From Hofstenia miamia (taxonomy: Eukaryota > Xenacoelomorpha > Acoela > Hofsteniidae), in contig CABFPE010000356.1 in the NCBI GenBank assembly GCA_900660155.1, forward strand, positions 278,558-342,557: DNA of 64,000 bases. Direction: 5' to 3'. The position numbers and the translations under genes are program-made. The notes under the pieces were generated by a model, which saw nothing but the letters and a program-made list of their open reading frames with translations, was not told the DNA's origin and made no database searches. This document shows positions 10,031-23,108 of the stretch, piece by piece. Position 1 is the stretch's first letter, and each line of letters opens with the position of its first letter.

Positions 10031-13000
10031 TAGATTGAGTGCATCCATGTCCATGGCCTGCTGATTATACATGTAGATTAAAAAATTATTATGACCTGCA
10101 ATTATCAGAATTAAATATTTAAAATACCATATGAAAGCAGTTTTTCTTACACATCTTAACCCTTATTAGTACGGTCATTTCCATATTCTTATTTAGTACA
10201 CGTGTAACATTTTGTTACAATAAAATAAACTTTAGAAAATAAGGCTTATGTAAAAAATTCAAAGTACAGAAGAAACATATGGGGAAATTAGTGCATTCGA
10301 GAATGAAATCAAAAATACAATTCAACCGCAAGAAGGCGAAAAATTATGCCAATCTTAATACGTGTAAATCATTCCCAGAAAGTCCTCTAGGAGAAAATTC
10401 GAATTTCCAAAGGTAGACTATTATAGCAGCTTAGCATGTGGATTTATTGTCTTTCCGGCATTGTAAATGAGCAAAAACTGTGGCTTCCTACTTGATTTTC
10501 AAATTGCCTTTAGTAGTACATTTGTATACAACATTTTTTGTTTAAATTTAATAATGCGAAACCCATGAAGAAATATTAAAATTTCCAAAAGGTAGGTTCT
10601 GAGAAAGGAGCATTTGCCAAGCGTAGTGCATTAATCATCTCATTCATACGAGTTAAATTGTTGCTTCCTGAGACCTATAAATTGAAATAACAAACGCAGG
10701 TTTGAAATTTTGTTGAAATTTATGCTGTTCATATTGTTTATACTATTATTAAAAATGTATTGTGAAAATACTAGAGTTCGATTCCTTCTGAAAATTTGGA
10801 GTTGCTAAATATTATGCTAGTGCTTTCAATTGTTTGTTGTGGACACCTAAATTACAGTTGGTTAGAATAGACCAAAAGTGTAGTTAGACTGTTTTAAGTG
10901 CTTTGAGGTTCAAATCGACATTGTAAACACTATTTGAAGGTCTTTGACCTTACCTTAGTCATACACTGCCGTAAAGTAAAGTAAGCCAGATAATTATATA
11001 ATTCAATTTTACTTTATTTTACTTAAACCTCGTACGCTGCAGTAAAATAAAAATTTCTTACTTTACTTACCAGCGTTGTACCACCAGTCTTATATTGTAG
11101 ACAGTTTCTTTAAATACGATTGTCAAATACAATAATTGATAGATGCTGTTTTTTTAGCAATTTATTTGTTAAAATTTTTATCACATTGATATTTTTAGGT
11201 AGCCTAATGCTGCCAATTAATAGTTATTTCTTATTAGCGTATATGTTATAAATGCACTTGCTACTGTTCTTTGTATACGGATTACTAACAAACTATTAAT
11301 CCTATACAGACGTATAATATGTCAAATTATGACGAATTTATATTTTTCGTACTCATTACTGTAAAGAATATGTTATTTCCTTTATGGTCTATATTATTTG
11401 AACCATTTATAAATGTATTGAAAATGGATTTTAAAAAATTATAGTGACATAAGTTACAGAAGTAAACAAAACAATACATTAATCCAATTTTAATACATAT
11501 TAAATCTAGAAATAAAACTATTTATCTTCACGCATGCGCATGTTCCTATTTTTAAAAGATGAGCTTTTCACAAACAAAGGAACTATTTGTAAAGCTCTAT
11601 AAATGCAAACATGTTCCTTGGTTGCATACAAAATTACTTTTGCTGGTTTGTAAGCTGCAACTGCAGTTTGAAAATGATTAATTTATATATGCTGGTAGAC
11701 AAACTATTGATTTTTATGAATAGCCGCATCTTTAATGTAATTTTCACGCAAAATCAAAATAAAGTTGTTGTTGATTCATTTTGCAACAGCTTTGCTCGCA
11801 TTAGATAAGAGAATGCTATTAGTTCCTAAAAAGCATTTTCTGTTAGCATAAATTGTTAATTTTAATTTCGGCTGAGGTGTAAATTTTCAAATCAGAGATA
11901 AATTGATTCGTTAAATGGCTACAACATTTTTAAAAACGATGTTCTCAATTTCTCCATATGAACAATGTTAGCAAAATAAATACAATTTTTGTTTAAGTAA
12001 TTTCTAATGTTGTGGGCTTTTGATATTTGAGCATTTATTGCATAAGGTTGAATAAATCTTGTTCTTGGATTAGCCACGCCCGAAGTTAAAATGGGGATCA
12101 TCCTGAGGCAAAGTCCAATCCTACGCTTTAACTGCTGCTAATTTTTCACTTTTGCGACTCTCTGGGTGGTTCAGTAATGATCAAATCTTGTACACTGCAA
12201 AACAAAGTTGAACCTTTGGAAACTCATAAGAGCTTTGTAGAAAATGTAGTATCACATGGATTACATACGTTTTCTTCATCTGGTGAATTTATATAATTTG
12301 GTAAAAAACGTCCATATCAGGGCCAATTGAGTTTTCTGCAATGGGAGCAGAATGTGTTTCATTGTCATTTATTGCTACTTCATTGTTGCGCTATAAATAT
12401 TTCATATTTCTATATAATACATGTAATATTATATGTATCACTGGCTGCATCAAATACAAACGCTTAAACATATCAGAAGTAAATAAAATGATTTATGCTT
12501 TGGCATATTATGTTCTAGTATATAATATTGTAACAAAATGTTGAACCTTACGTTAAACGAATATTTAGTAATTCTGATTGAAAAATGCAAGGAGTGTAAT
12601 TCAAGAAATGTCATGAAAGAACATAAATAAGTATTTTATATATACATTGAAGGATAATAAGTGTTTTGCATTGTGCACAAATGAGAAGCCAAAGTACATC
12701 GTTTTGTAACACAATGTTAAGCTCTTACAATAAGGGTCAAAAACCAAACAGAATTTGACTATGAATGAAATATTGAATTACATACTTTGAGAGTTTTAGA
12801 ATTTTCAAAGGGGTTTATATGATCTTAATCTAATATCTTTATAGTTTCTGGATGCATTAACCTCAAAATATGAAGACAACATGAATTTTTCATGCATTCG
12901 AGAATTTGCCAAAATGGTTAAAATAACCAAGCAGGCATTTGTCAGTATTTTAGTAAAATCGTAAAAAGGGGCGGATCTTCGCATACTATATACTGTTTGA

Positions 13001-13777
13001 TAGAGCAACACCAGGTGGAAGTTGTCTTCAGCTTTAAAATTGTAGCTATAACATTGAATTGGCTGAATATAAAAAACCTCTAAGATTTGGAAATGTTTTA
13101 CAAAGTAGGCTATTTTTACGAGGCCATACAGCTTGTTCATTATCTATCCTAGCTTCAAAATAGTAGTAGTATTCGATTTTTCATTGGTAAATCTAGAAAC
13201 AAACTTTTTTTCGATTTTGCAATTTTTTTAGGACGTCTGCAAGTAAAATTTGAAAATAGCTTAATTTTAAAAATTCGCCAGCTTTGAGGAGACATGCGAT
13301 TGAAGTGAGAGAGAAGTTCGTCTCACGGCTCACACCTTTTGTAGGCACTACGCATTTGTTTCTCGAAGTGTGTACCATTTAATTTTATTCCACCTTTGCA
13401 AACATGCTCAGTAATTTATTGACCGTTGATTTACAATAACGCACACATATTTCTTAAGAGAAAGGTGGATGGAGGCAATTTGGTCCTCCTTCTGATGAAT
13501 AATTCTGATTGGGTAAGTTGTACATTTGGAGCTCAATGCCAAGCGGCCAAAAATTGCATTACAAATTGTACTTACTGCTGTAATATTTGTTTTTATTTGT
13601 TAATATTTTGCCATTTTAGATAAACTAGCTATCTACGGGTACATTGTTTTTGTAATATCATACTCTGTTTATTTAATTCAAAATTCGGGTAATAAATTAG
13701 AATTGGTTGCCATTTAATATGGTATTTTTCAAGGTGGATCAAGTCCACCTTGCCCACCCATAGCCGCCGCCACTGTG
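10031..13777. other. Long stretch without a gene, with one small palindromic element
   Basis: AT-rich non-coding sequence. The only structure seen is at about 10963-11081, where GTAAAGTAAAGTAAG (10971-10985) and CTTACTTTACTTAC (11057-11070) form inverted arms with outer TACA/TGTA ends. It looks like a MITE of about 120 bp. A frame of 111 codons on the minus strand (12805-13140) shows no family features. Confidence 0.45.
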
Positions 13778-15190
13778 AAACGCAAGCAGAACAATCTATG
13801 AATTATTTAGACTTTGAGTTCAATAAACATCTTACCTATGAAGAATATATTTTCAACAAACAAAGTCAACCAATACACTATGGAACTAAGAAAATTAACA
13901 AAAGCCAACAACTTATATGTAAATTCATTACCAAACAGCTTTAAGACCTTAGCATAATGAAAACTAACAGAATAGATTACAATTTGAGTGTTAGAACATT
14001 AAACTTACCTCTTAACTGCAAGTTAAGAAATTGGACTTACTTATTTAAGATTATTTAAATACAAAAGTAGAAATAATTTGAATCTCTAAAAATATTAAGA
14101 TATTCAATCGAGAATTCGAACACAATTTACTTAGCATTAGTCAATCTTCGAGGCAACTAAATAAAAATTGCATGGGAGTAATGTGTTTATGTTTTTGTAA
14201 GTATTATATAGAAGTAAATGTTCTAGTTTGTTAATAAATTGTCTTTGCTTGCTTAGCCGCATTTCTACGAGGGATACTTTTAAGTTGCAAATCGATTTGC
14301 TCACATTCTTGAACAGTTTTATCCAAGCCTGTTAAGAAATATTGAAACTTTACATTGCCACATTTATGAGGTTGGCCCGCTCATGCGTTGTTGAAGATTA
14401 GTGCTAAAACTTATTCTTTTTCATGAAATACATGCAAATAAGAATTTTTCTCAATGAGAAATTCGATTTTTGTACAAATATGCCAATTCTTACAATACCT
14501 ACCGTTTAGATAATGACGCTGTCCAATGTCCAATGGCAACATCAACCACCTTGAAATATTTTCTTTTCTGAAGTAGTTTAGTAATTTTATAACTGGATGA
14601 AAAATAGGCTTAACGAAGCTAAAGCACTATTTTAGCATTACAAAAAGTTATATTTTAGTTTGTATTCAAAACATATACACTTAATCTGTATAAGATTATA
14701 AGAATATTTCTTTGCAAAATTTAAAAATTATTATATTATTCAAATACTTTTCAATAGATTTAAAGGTGATCAACTAAGTGAACTTGTAAATAATTGCAAA
14801 CCACCATCAAATATTCACTTTGGATTTCACAAAAATTTTTCAACACGATGCAAACAGCGTTTCTGAGCTCTGCTATTGAAATTTCAGAATAACTGTCTAG
14901 TTTATTTGCTCAATTTTTTTTAAACAAAAGCCAACAACTTATATATGTAAATTCATTACCAAACAACTTTAAAATTTTTTTAGCATTTTAATACATTGTC
15001 GATGATAATTTTTATTTTTTCTTAACAATTTTTTATTATGTAGAAGGAATATTTTAAAATTCAACAATCATTAAAATTTTTCTAGGAAAGGCATAAGCAT
15101 TCTAAAATTATCATGTGACAACTGAGTCATTTATTGCATTGCCCGGGTGTCGTTTAACAGCTTTTTTAATTCTATGATCGGCATTATAAT
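13778..15190. repeat. Repeat family X, copy 1
   Basis: It starts with GAAACGCAAGCAGAACAAT, also found at 15669, and continues in the same order as copy 2. Shared blocks include TTATTTAAGATTA, ATATTAAGATATTCAA, CGAGAATTCG, TTGAAGATTAGTGCTAAAAC and ACATGTGACAACTGAG-like ends. No ORF or known TE domain is seen. Its 3' part is repeated again in the following segment (15190-15530). Confidence 0.7.
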
Positions 15191-15540
15191 TTTCTTAGAA
15201 TTGCAAAGTATCTTAAGATATGGGCAATGATGATTTTTAATTTTTTAGCATTCTATTTTATTTAGGGGAATATTTTAGAAAAAGACTTGCGCCTAAATAA
15301 AAGAATCATTCAATTTTTTCTAGAAAAAGTCAGCATTCTAATGTCAACATGTGACAACTGAGTAGTTTATTGCATTGCGCGAATGTTGTTCAACAGTTCT
15401 TTGAATTCTATGACCGCCAATTGCGCAATAATTATATACGTTTCTAAGAATTGCTCTCATTGTTATATAGGTAAGTGTTGTATTTTACTGTATTCTTGTG
15501 AAAATATTAATATTATTATGCTTATATAGATTTTAGATGT
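15190..15540. repeat. Repeat family X, partial tandem copy
   Basis: A second copy of the 3' end of unit X, directly after copy 1. It is closer to the copies at 9500-10030 and 18737-19300 than to the copy just before it, and contains ATTTAGGGGAATATTTTAGA and TATTGCATTGCGCG. The tail GGTAAGTGTTGTATTTTACT is shared with 19240-19262. Confidence 0.7.
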
Positions 15541-15667
15541 AGATTTATTTAGAGTAGGAATTATTAATTTTATTATTCGATTCGCATTGCACGAAATAAC
15601 TTAACAGAAATACATATTCTTTAAATTATCTCAAAAATTTACGGGCAAAACCAAAATAACTTTCAAT

Positions 15668-18600
15668 GAAACGCAAGCAGAACAATGTATATCTATGAAT
15701 TATTTAGAACTTGAGTTCAATATACATCTAAGCTATGAAAAATATCACAAGATAACAACTTATAACTAAATTCATATCTTAATTACCAAAAAACTTTAAG
15801 ACCTTAGCAAATTTAAGCCTAACTGAATATGCAAATAGTCTAAAATTAGAGTGTAAGAACATTAAATTTACCTCTTAATTGCAAGTTGAAAAATTGAACT
15901 TACTTATTTAAGATTAGTTAAATACAGAATCAGAATAAATTTGAAACCTCAAATCCCAAAAATATTAAGATATTCAACCGAGAATTCGTAAACAATTTTC
16001 TTTCATTATTCAATCTTGGGTGCAATTAAGCAGAATTGCATGGGCCTAGTATGTTTATATTCTTGTACATAATATATAGGTATATGTTCTAGTTTGTTAA
16101 CAAAGTGTATCTTTGCTTTGTCAGCCACATTTCTACTACTGATACTTTTAAGTAACAAATCGAATTTTCCACATTCTTAAACAATTTTATCCGAGTTTTT
16201 AACTCAATTTTGACTAGGCTTATTCTTAACAGTTATTCCTAGGGGGAAGATTTGCCCCTTAACATCTCGAAAACGGTACATTCAATCAAAACCAAATTTG
16301 GTATGGAGATACTTTGACATGTCAGAAATATTTTGGCAGTACTGTTTTGCGATATGACAATTAATATGCAAATTATGCGCATGTTAATTACGTTATGTAT
16401 TCAATTTTTTTAATTCCTCATTATTGACACAATATGTTAGAAATATTACTAAGTAGGAATCAAGAGAAAGGCCTATAATGCAAATAAAAAATACATACAA
16501 AATTGTTATTTTCGAAACTCTAAAGATATGTCAGTTTTCATTGACTTTTTTTTATATCGCTATAACTTTTTAAGCCTTGCCCCCCCATCTGCAGAACAGG
16601 TTCAAGAAAAATGTCAGAGAATGATACTTTATTGGAAAGCTGCCTCTAAGTTATATGTAAAAATAGGGAGGGAGTTAAACCGGCCCCAGCTAAAACAGAG
16701 TTAAGAAATATTGAGACTCTTAAATCGACTCATTAATGTTGTTAGGGCGGCTCATGCAATGTTGAAGATTAGTGCTAAAACTTATTATTGTGCCTAAGTA
16801 AATGCAAATAAGAAATTTTTTNTAACTTTATTCATTCTTGATATTTTTATTAAGACCTCTAGAGGTTTTCTAAAAAAACGCAAAAAATTGCTCGAAAACA
16901 TATTGGCACATAGTTAAAAAGGGGGTATAATTGAATAATTATTTATACGGGTATGGCCGTAGTTTTTTTACTGCCTTGCTGCCAAATCCAGAATTTCGAA
17001 AAAACACCTTTTTTCTTATCAAAATCAATAGAAAAGTGTAAAAAGACATTGAAAACTGATTATTTTGAAAAAGCTGCATATATAAAACCCTGCTTTTCTT
17101 TACTACTACTTTGACATGTCAGAAATATTTTGGCAGTACTGTTTTGCGATATGACAATTAATATGCAAATTATGCGCATGTTAATTACGTTATGTATTCA
17201 ATTTTTTTAATTCCTCATTATTGACACAATATGTTAGAAATATTACTAAGTAGGAATCAAGAGAAAGGCCTATAATGCAAATAAAAAATACATACAAAAT
17301 TGTTATTTTCGAAACTCTAAAGATATGTCAGTTTTCATTGACTTTTTTTTATATCGCTATAACTTTTTAAGCCTTGCCCCCCCATCTGCAGAACAGGTTC
17401 AAGAAAAATGTCAGAGAATGATACTTTATTGGAAAGCTGCCTCTAAGTTATATGTAAAAATAGGGAGGGAGTTAAACCGGCCCCAGCTAAAACAGAGTTA
17501 AGAAATATTGAGACTCTTAAATCGACTCATTAATGTGGTTAGGGCGGCTCATGCAATGTTGAAGATTAGTGCTAAAACTTATTATTGTGCCTAAGTAAAT
17601 GCAAATAAGAAATTTTTTTCAATGAGAAATTTTTTTTACCAATATTCAAATTCTTGCAATACCTAGCGTTCAGATAATGAGGCAATGACAACAACAACTA
17701 CCCCGAAATATTTCGTTTTCTGAAGAAAAACTGTGTGAGTTCCATCCAGATATGATTAATATAATGAAGTAAGGATTTAAAACAGAACTATTGGTGGGTA
17801 ATTATTAAATTTTGCATTCCAATGTACAGTGTACATTGACTTAAATTCTTTGAATACATGTAAGAGGGTAGATGAAATTTTTCCAATTATCCGTAATGCC
17901 ATAATCGCTTAGCACACTCATTTGTTTAAAACATTATGTAAGAGATTTCGAAAACGAAATTGAAAATTGGGATTTCATTCCTTCATACCATCCAAGAATG
18001 ACTAGAGTCTGTCGTCATTATCAGAATGGCATAATATGTGAAAACAGGCCATACTTTGAATTTTACAATGAGTACTCAAACGATTTTTTTTAAATAAGTT
18101 AGGATCTTAAACTGTTTTTAGGACTTTTTGCATGGAGCTTTATGGTTTTTTTATGATTAGATTCCAGGAGGATTGGTTAAAGTATAAATCTGTCTTAGCT
18201 TCCTTTGTAATTTAAAATACTTGGAAAATTCTAGAAAATTCTGAAATTTTTCATGCCCATGCTGAAAAAGGCTCGTTGTTTTTGGCCCGACCAAAGCCTA
18301 CAGCTCACACACTGCCTTAAAATAGGTCTGAACCGGTTCGGCAGTCGGTCCAAATTGGCTTAATTGTTCAACCTAGGCCTGCAATCTTTAGTCAAATAGT
18401 CCGTGTTTTACTAAAACCAATCAAAACTTTTGGCAAACAGCAACTATATAGAAAAACAAAAAAATCCATATTAATTAGGAGCCTGAAATATTTTGTTGAA
18501 CACAAGCCGCAAAATATGAAAATTATTTAAAATATACTCTTTTGCAAGATTAGCCAAAACTTGTGGCTCTTATTTCAACCAACAGTTCATTAATTTCCTT

Positions 18601-19310
18601 TTGTACAAAAAGTACCCACGCCGTTTCCACGTAGTAAAAAAGTAAACCATTCTAACTGTTAATCTGTATAATATTATAAGAATATTTTTTTGGAAAAAAT
18701 TTATAACTTATTATATTATTCAATCACTTTTCAAAAGATTTAAATGTTTTCAATTAATTGAATTTGTAAATAATTGCAAACCGTCCTCAAATATTCATTT
18801 TGGATTTTAGAAAAAAATGTTAACAACTGACGCAATTTCATTGTCAGAGACTGCTTGACTCATACATAGATAAAATAAATTCTCATTTAAAGGAAATGTT
18901 AAATTCAGGCACTTCCAACTTATTTACCACAATGCAAATAACGCTTCTGAGTTCTACTATCGAAATTTCAGAATAACCGCCTAGTTCTTTTCTCAATTTA
19001 TTTTGAAACAAGGTGTTAAATATTTTAATATATTGTCGATGATTTTATTTTTCTTAACAACTCTATTTTAAAAATGGACTTTCATTGAAATTTTTCTAGG
19101 AAAAGCAAACATTCTAAAATTAACATGTGACAACTGAGTTGTTTATTGCATTGCGCGGGTGTCGTTCAACAGCTCTTTGAATTCTATGATCGCCATTTGC
19201 GCAATAATTGTATAGTTTTCTAAGAATTCCTCTCATTTTATAGGTAAGTGTTGTATTTTACTGTATTCTTGTGAAAATATTAATATTATCAGCCTTATAT
19301 AGTTTCTTAC
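15668..19310. repeat. Repeat family X, copy 2, with inserts
   Basis: It follows the same block order as copy 1: GAAACGCAAGCAGAACAAT at the start, CGAGAATTCG, TTGAAGATTAGTGCTAAAAC and the ACATGTGACAACTGAGTTG end near 19123. It is longer because of an insert near 16210-16690, a near-exact 511-bp duplication (16311-16821 and 17108-17618), and a stretch at about 17710-18640 not seen in copy 1. No coding capacity detected. Confidence 0.65.
16311..17618. repeat. Near-identical 511-bp direct repeat (16311-16821 / 17108-17618)
   Basis: The two blocks start at ACTTTGACATGTCAG and stay essentially identical to AAATAAGAAATTTTT. I noticed one difference, T at 16740 against G at 17537. The first block stops right at a lone N (16822). 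The other copies of family X are far more diverged. The pair is therefore either a very recent duplication or an assembly join of two haplotypes. Confidence 0.85.
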
Positions 19311-19574
19311 TAACAAATTTCATTAGATTAGAGAATATCAAGTTTACTATTCGATTCGCGTTACTCGAAAAAGCTTAACAGAAATACATATTCTATATAA
19401 TATCTTTGCTCCAAAGTACTTAGCAGTATTGCAGACATCGAAGCTATGATGAATACATACTTCATTGCAAAAAATGAGACTCCGGAAAAATAATTTTTTA
19501 AAAACATGGTTATATATAAGTACACGAACTTTTTTTTGCTTGAATTATTTGTAACAAACGTATCAGATCAACAG

Positions 19575-19793
19575 TTAAAGATGAACAAAATTTCCGTTGT
19601 TTTCGATACATTTCGATAAACGTCTGGAAATCGATTTCATTAAATTAGTCCTCGTCTGTGTCGTGATTAAATGTTGAGATTCTTGCACATAATCGATCAA
19701 TTCTTGTTTCGTCAGAGATAAATTCTTTGTAAATAAAATAGCAAAATGCCACCTAAAATGCAATTGAGGCTTGTGGTTAAGTCGACAGACCAT
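19575..19793 (-). pseudogene. C-terminal fragment of a Tc1-like transposase
   Basis: A 72-residue frame whose second half (ELIDYVQESQHLITTQTRTN then LMKSISRRLSKCIENNGN) resembles the C-terminal tail of Tc1-like transposases, which usually reads (S)xPxRLxxxIxxxGG. The closest match in the window is the tail of the Tc1-like element at 39654-40700, read on its minus strand (EKIQESQHILTSEIKSN, LMKSVSVRLNEVISTGG). No catalytic domain lies next to it, so it is a relic. Confidence 0.6.
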
Positions 19794-19969
19794 ATTCTTA
19801 TCGTAGATTTATATTGCTGATTATTTCGTTTTCACTTTTGCAAAAAATTATTCGAAATTAAAACAGTCACATAATACGTATTTTCGAACAATGATGCTGA
19901 ATGCACAAATCTTATGACGTAAATTTCAAACATTCATATCTAATCAATCATCTAAGAATTACAAGTGAT

Positions 19970-21359
19970 CTATTTATGCAATATTACAATTCCAAAAAGG
20001 GAAGGTGTCGTCGGTGCAGCGAGTGTCTGTTTAGGAACATAGCCTACACCTTTCAATGGGTAATTACAGTGCCTTTTAAAAGTCTTAATTAAGTTTGGCT
20101 CTCCATAATACTCTACACTTAGCAAATTGGGCAGAGCTATTGCCATCTTTTCAACTGCTAATTTATTAACATTCTTTAAGTACTTAACAGTGAAAATGCG
20201 AATAGATAAGTTTTCCTGCAATCTCAATGAACTGGGATTTGATAAATTAATGCCAACGATTGACAACTCTTTAAGACTTTCGACACTTTGAAAACACAGC
20301 TTCAAAACAACTTTGTTCAATTTCAATGTCTTTATCCTTTGTTGCAATGAGGCTTAGAGTAACGCGGTGATTTGAATTTAAAAATGAATATTTTGGAAAA
20401 TCATTTGAAAAATCAAATATCCTTGTTGAAAGCAGTACTTCAAGTTTCTTTACAAAAGAAAAGCTAGTGTTCACATCACATGCTGAGGTAACGGTAATTA
20501 AAAGAAAATCTAACTCAACGTTTTTATTGAAATACTTATAAAAATCGGCATTGAGCCTCTTGCAATATTTTGACTCCAATTCCTTGAGATTGTAAGGCGT
20601 GTTGATGAATTTATCCGATACTAGGCATTCGTCTAGACATATATTTTTCAAACTTTTAGTGTTTTTTATTACAACTGAAAGAACATCATCAGACTATTCA
20701 GGAAGATTGGAAAACATCAGCGTATCCAAATTTGAAAAGCGCAATGACGATTTTATACTTTTTCTCATACGAAAATCCGGGCGAATAACAAATATTTCTA
20801 ATTTTTTTAACTTTTTTAAATCATAATACTTTGGTAAAATTCGACCCTGTGAAGAACTGCGTCTTGTGAACATGAATTCCAAGTATGTAAGTTTGGAAAT
20901 GCTCAATAGCTTTCAGGGAATTGTTAGTTAAGCAGTACTTGGCATCCACAGCTAAATATTTCAAACCATGCACCCGCTTAGAGAGATAAACAATTGATTC
21001 GTCTGAATTGTTAGTAATTTTGTTACAAGACATTAATGGGAGGACGCGCATATTTGAATTGGTGAGAACTTTTTCTTCCAGCATTTCATCTGTAAGCAGA
21101 TCTTGATCGTTCAAAAAGAGATGTGTACAGGGTAAGAAATCGATATATGAAAGAAGTTTGCTAAAACTATATTCTGTGATTTGTTTACTGGATATTGTGA
21201 GAGACCCATTTTATCTTGAAAAGAGCTATCGTAACTGAGGAAATGCCACTTTCTGCAAACTCTCCGAATAATTAAAATGGTTTCTATTTCTGAAATGTAT
21301 CCAAAAAATTTTAGCCATAGCTCCTCTGGCAATTCTATTGAGGCAATTGAAATTGCCAT
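19970..21359 (-). pseudogene. F-box / leucine-rich-repeat protein pseudogene
   Basis: The start at 21359 gives an N-terminal F-box: ELPEELWLKFFGYISEIETI, ILIIRRVCRKWHFLSYD. F-box proteins hand substrates to SCF ubiquitin ligases. After it, LRR-like segments follow in order along the minus strand: GLKYLAVDAKYCLTNNSLKA, KLKKLEIFVIRPDF, FSNLDTLMFSNLPE, KNICLDECLVSDKF, SVESLKELSIVGINL and NVNKLAVEKMAIALPNL. The reading frame shifts near 21110-21190, near 20900 and between 20271 and 20347, and an in-frame TAG lies at 20694-20696. No introns are evident, so a retrocopy or a decayed single-exon gene is possible. The last frame ends at 19970. Confidence 0.75.
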
Positions 21360-21860
21360 TGTATGCGATTCTGTGTGCGGTTAGTTGAGCATATTTATCA
21401 AAGTTAGTATGTTCTTGCTTTTACTGTGCCAATGCATTTTTTGATATTTCTCTTCTTATGTCACATATATTTATGAAAACAATAAAATGCTAACTTTAAA
21501 CAACTCAGAAATGTATAAAATGTTTCATCGTTTTTAAAAAAATAAATTCTGTAACTAAAAACTAATACAGACATTCAGAATCTAAGAGCACCACAAAGGA
21601 GAAGCGTGTATCATCTTTCACTTGCCTTCTAAGTCCGCACACATTTGTCCTACTGATGCCTGCTCCCATGGACTCAAAACCTAGAATTTACATAAAAGGT
21701 GAACAAGGAAGGAATGTCAAACTTATCTAAAAAAATCCTAATATTAAAGCTATATTTCAACAAACCGAAACAAATCCACAAGGACATCCAATAAATTATA
21801 GATTTAGAAAGAAAACAAGTCAACAAGCAAATTCATTACCAAAAAACTTTAAAACCTTAG

Positions 21861-22479
21861 CAAACTTAATAACTGACTGAATATAAGAATATGTAAAAAT
21901 AAAATTTGCAATATTGGAAGCAAAACATTAAAGTCATCAAGCTTCAACAGAAAAATAGACACTGACATTTTTTCACAGAAATATATTCAATTCCATGGTA
22001 ATGAACCATTATTTCAGTTGTATAATTGCTGTTGGATGACAACCTGCAGTGTTAAATCTGTTGAAATTGGAGGCAATTCCATTCGGCCTCGACGTCCAAT
22101 CAATCTTTCCGAAAAATGTTAGTTGTACCAGCTTCTGCATTGTAATTTTGATTTATGTTCATTAATNNNNNNNCAAACTTAATAACTGACTGAATATAAG
22201 AATATGTAAAAATAAAATTTGCAATATTGGAAGCAAAACATTAAAGTCATCAAGCTTCAACAGAAAAATAGACACTGACATTTTTTCACAGAAATATATT
22301 CAATTCCATGGTAATGAACCATTATTTCAGTTGTATAATTGCTGTTGGATGACAACCTGCAGTGTTAAATCTGTTGAAATTGGAGGCAATTCCATTCGGC
22401 CTCGACGTCCAATCAATCTTTCCGAAAAATGTTAGTTGTACCAGCTTCTGCATTGTAATAATGATTTATGTTCATTAAT
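21861..22479. repeat. 306-bp exact-type repeat on both sides of a 7-N gap
   Basis: 21861-22166 and 22174-22479 are the same 306 bases, apart from TTTTGATTT against TAATGATTT near the right end, with only NNNNNNN between. This looks like two overlapping contig ends or two alleles placed in tandem, so the real genome probably has one copy. Confidence 0.85.
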
Positions 22480-22561
22480 GATCTAAATATACAAATAATT
22501 ACATTTGTTTAGTTAGAAAATAAAAAACATAATATGAATTGTCAATGTGACTTGGAAGTAG

Positions 22562-23108
22562 CGTAATGCGGGGCAAAAAGGAACACTTAGACCTTCTTTA
22601 GTCAATTAAAACTTTAAAATAAATTTTCTTTTTTAGCTACTTAAAACAATATTTAGTAATGTGTCATAAATAAATGGATCTGTTTCAAGTTATATTTTTG
22701 TCAAAATATTGGTTTAAAATAAGAATATCAGAATTTTCAGATTGCCCAATATGCGGTGCAAGAAGGAACGGATTAAAAGAGGCAAAGAAATACAATGTAA
22801 AATAAAGTTTAATGAAACTAAAGCAACAATTACATGTTTCTTTACAAATATGGATTGTAGCTATTAAATATAACAGTTATAAATAAGAAAAAATCACTTA
22901 TTAACATTATTATGCCTTTTGGAAATGGAAAATTTAATAATATTATCAATATTTATCTAAATGAAAGCATAATCCTACACTGCTTCAAAAATATAAATCA
23001 CATAAAGGAAAGAAGGAAAACACTATTTATGGCTTGAGAGATGATATAATACTGCCTAGGTTATTATATGCTTGAACATAAAACACACGTTCCTTTTTGC
23101 TCCATCTC
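22562..23108. mobile_element. Candidate MITE with GCAAAAAGGAAC ends
   Basis: The left end ATGCGGGGCAAAAAGGAACA (from 22567) is mirrored by GTTCCTTTTTGCTCCAT near 23090-23106. A third copy in direct orientation, ATGCGGTGCAAGAAGGAAC, lies near 22750. No clear target duplication is visible and nothing is coded. The call rests on the inverted ends alone. Confidence 0.35.

Noticed and set aside
12805..13140. 111-codon minus-strand ORF as a gene
   Set aside because: Composition looks random, no domain, no splice context, no supporting neighbour.
21133..21200. A 28-base GTAAAC..TTTTAG segment as a mini-intron repairing the F-box frame
   Set aside because: It is far too short for an animal intron and restores the wrong frame.
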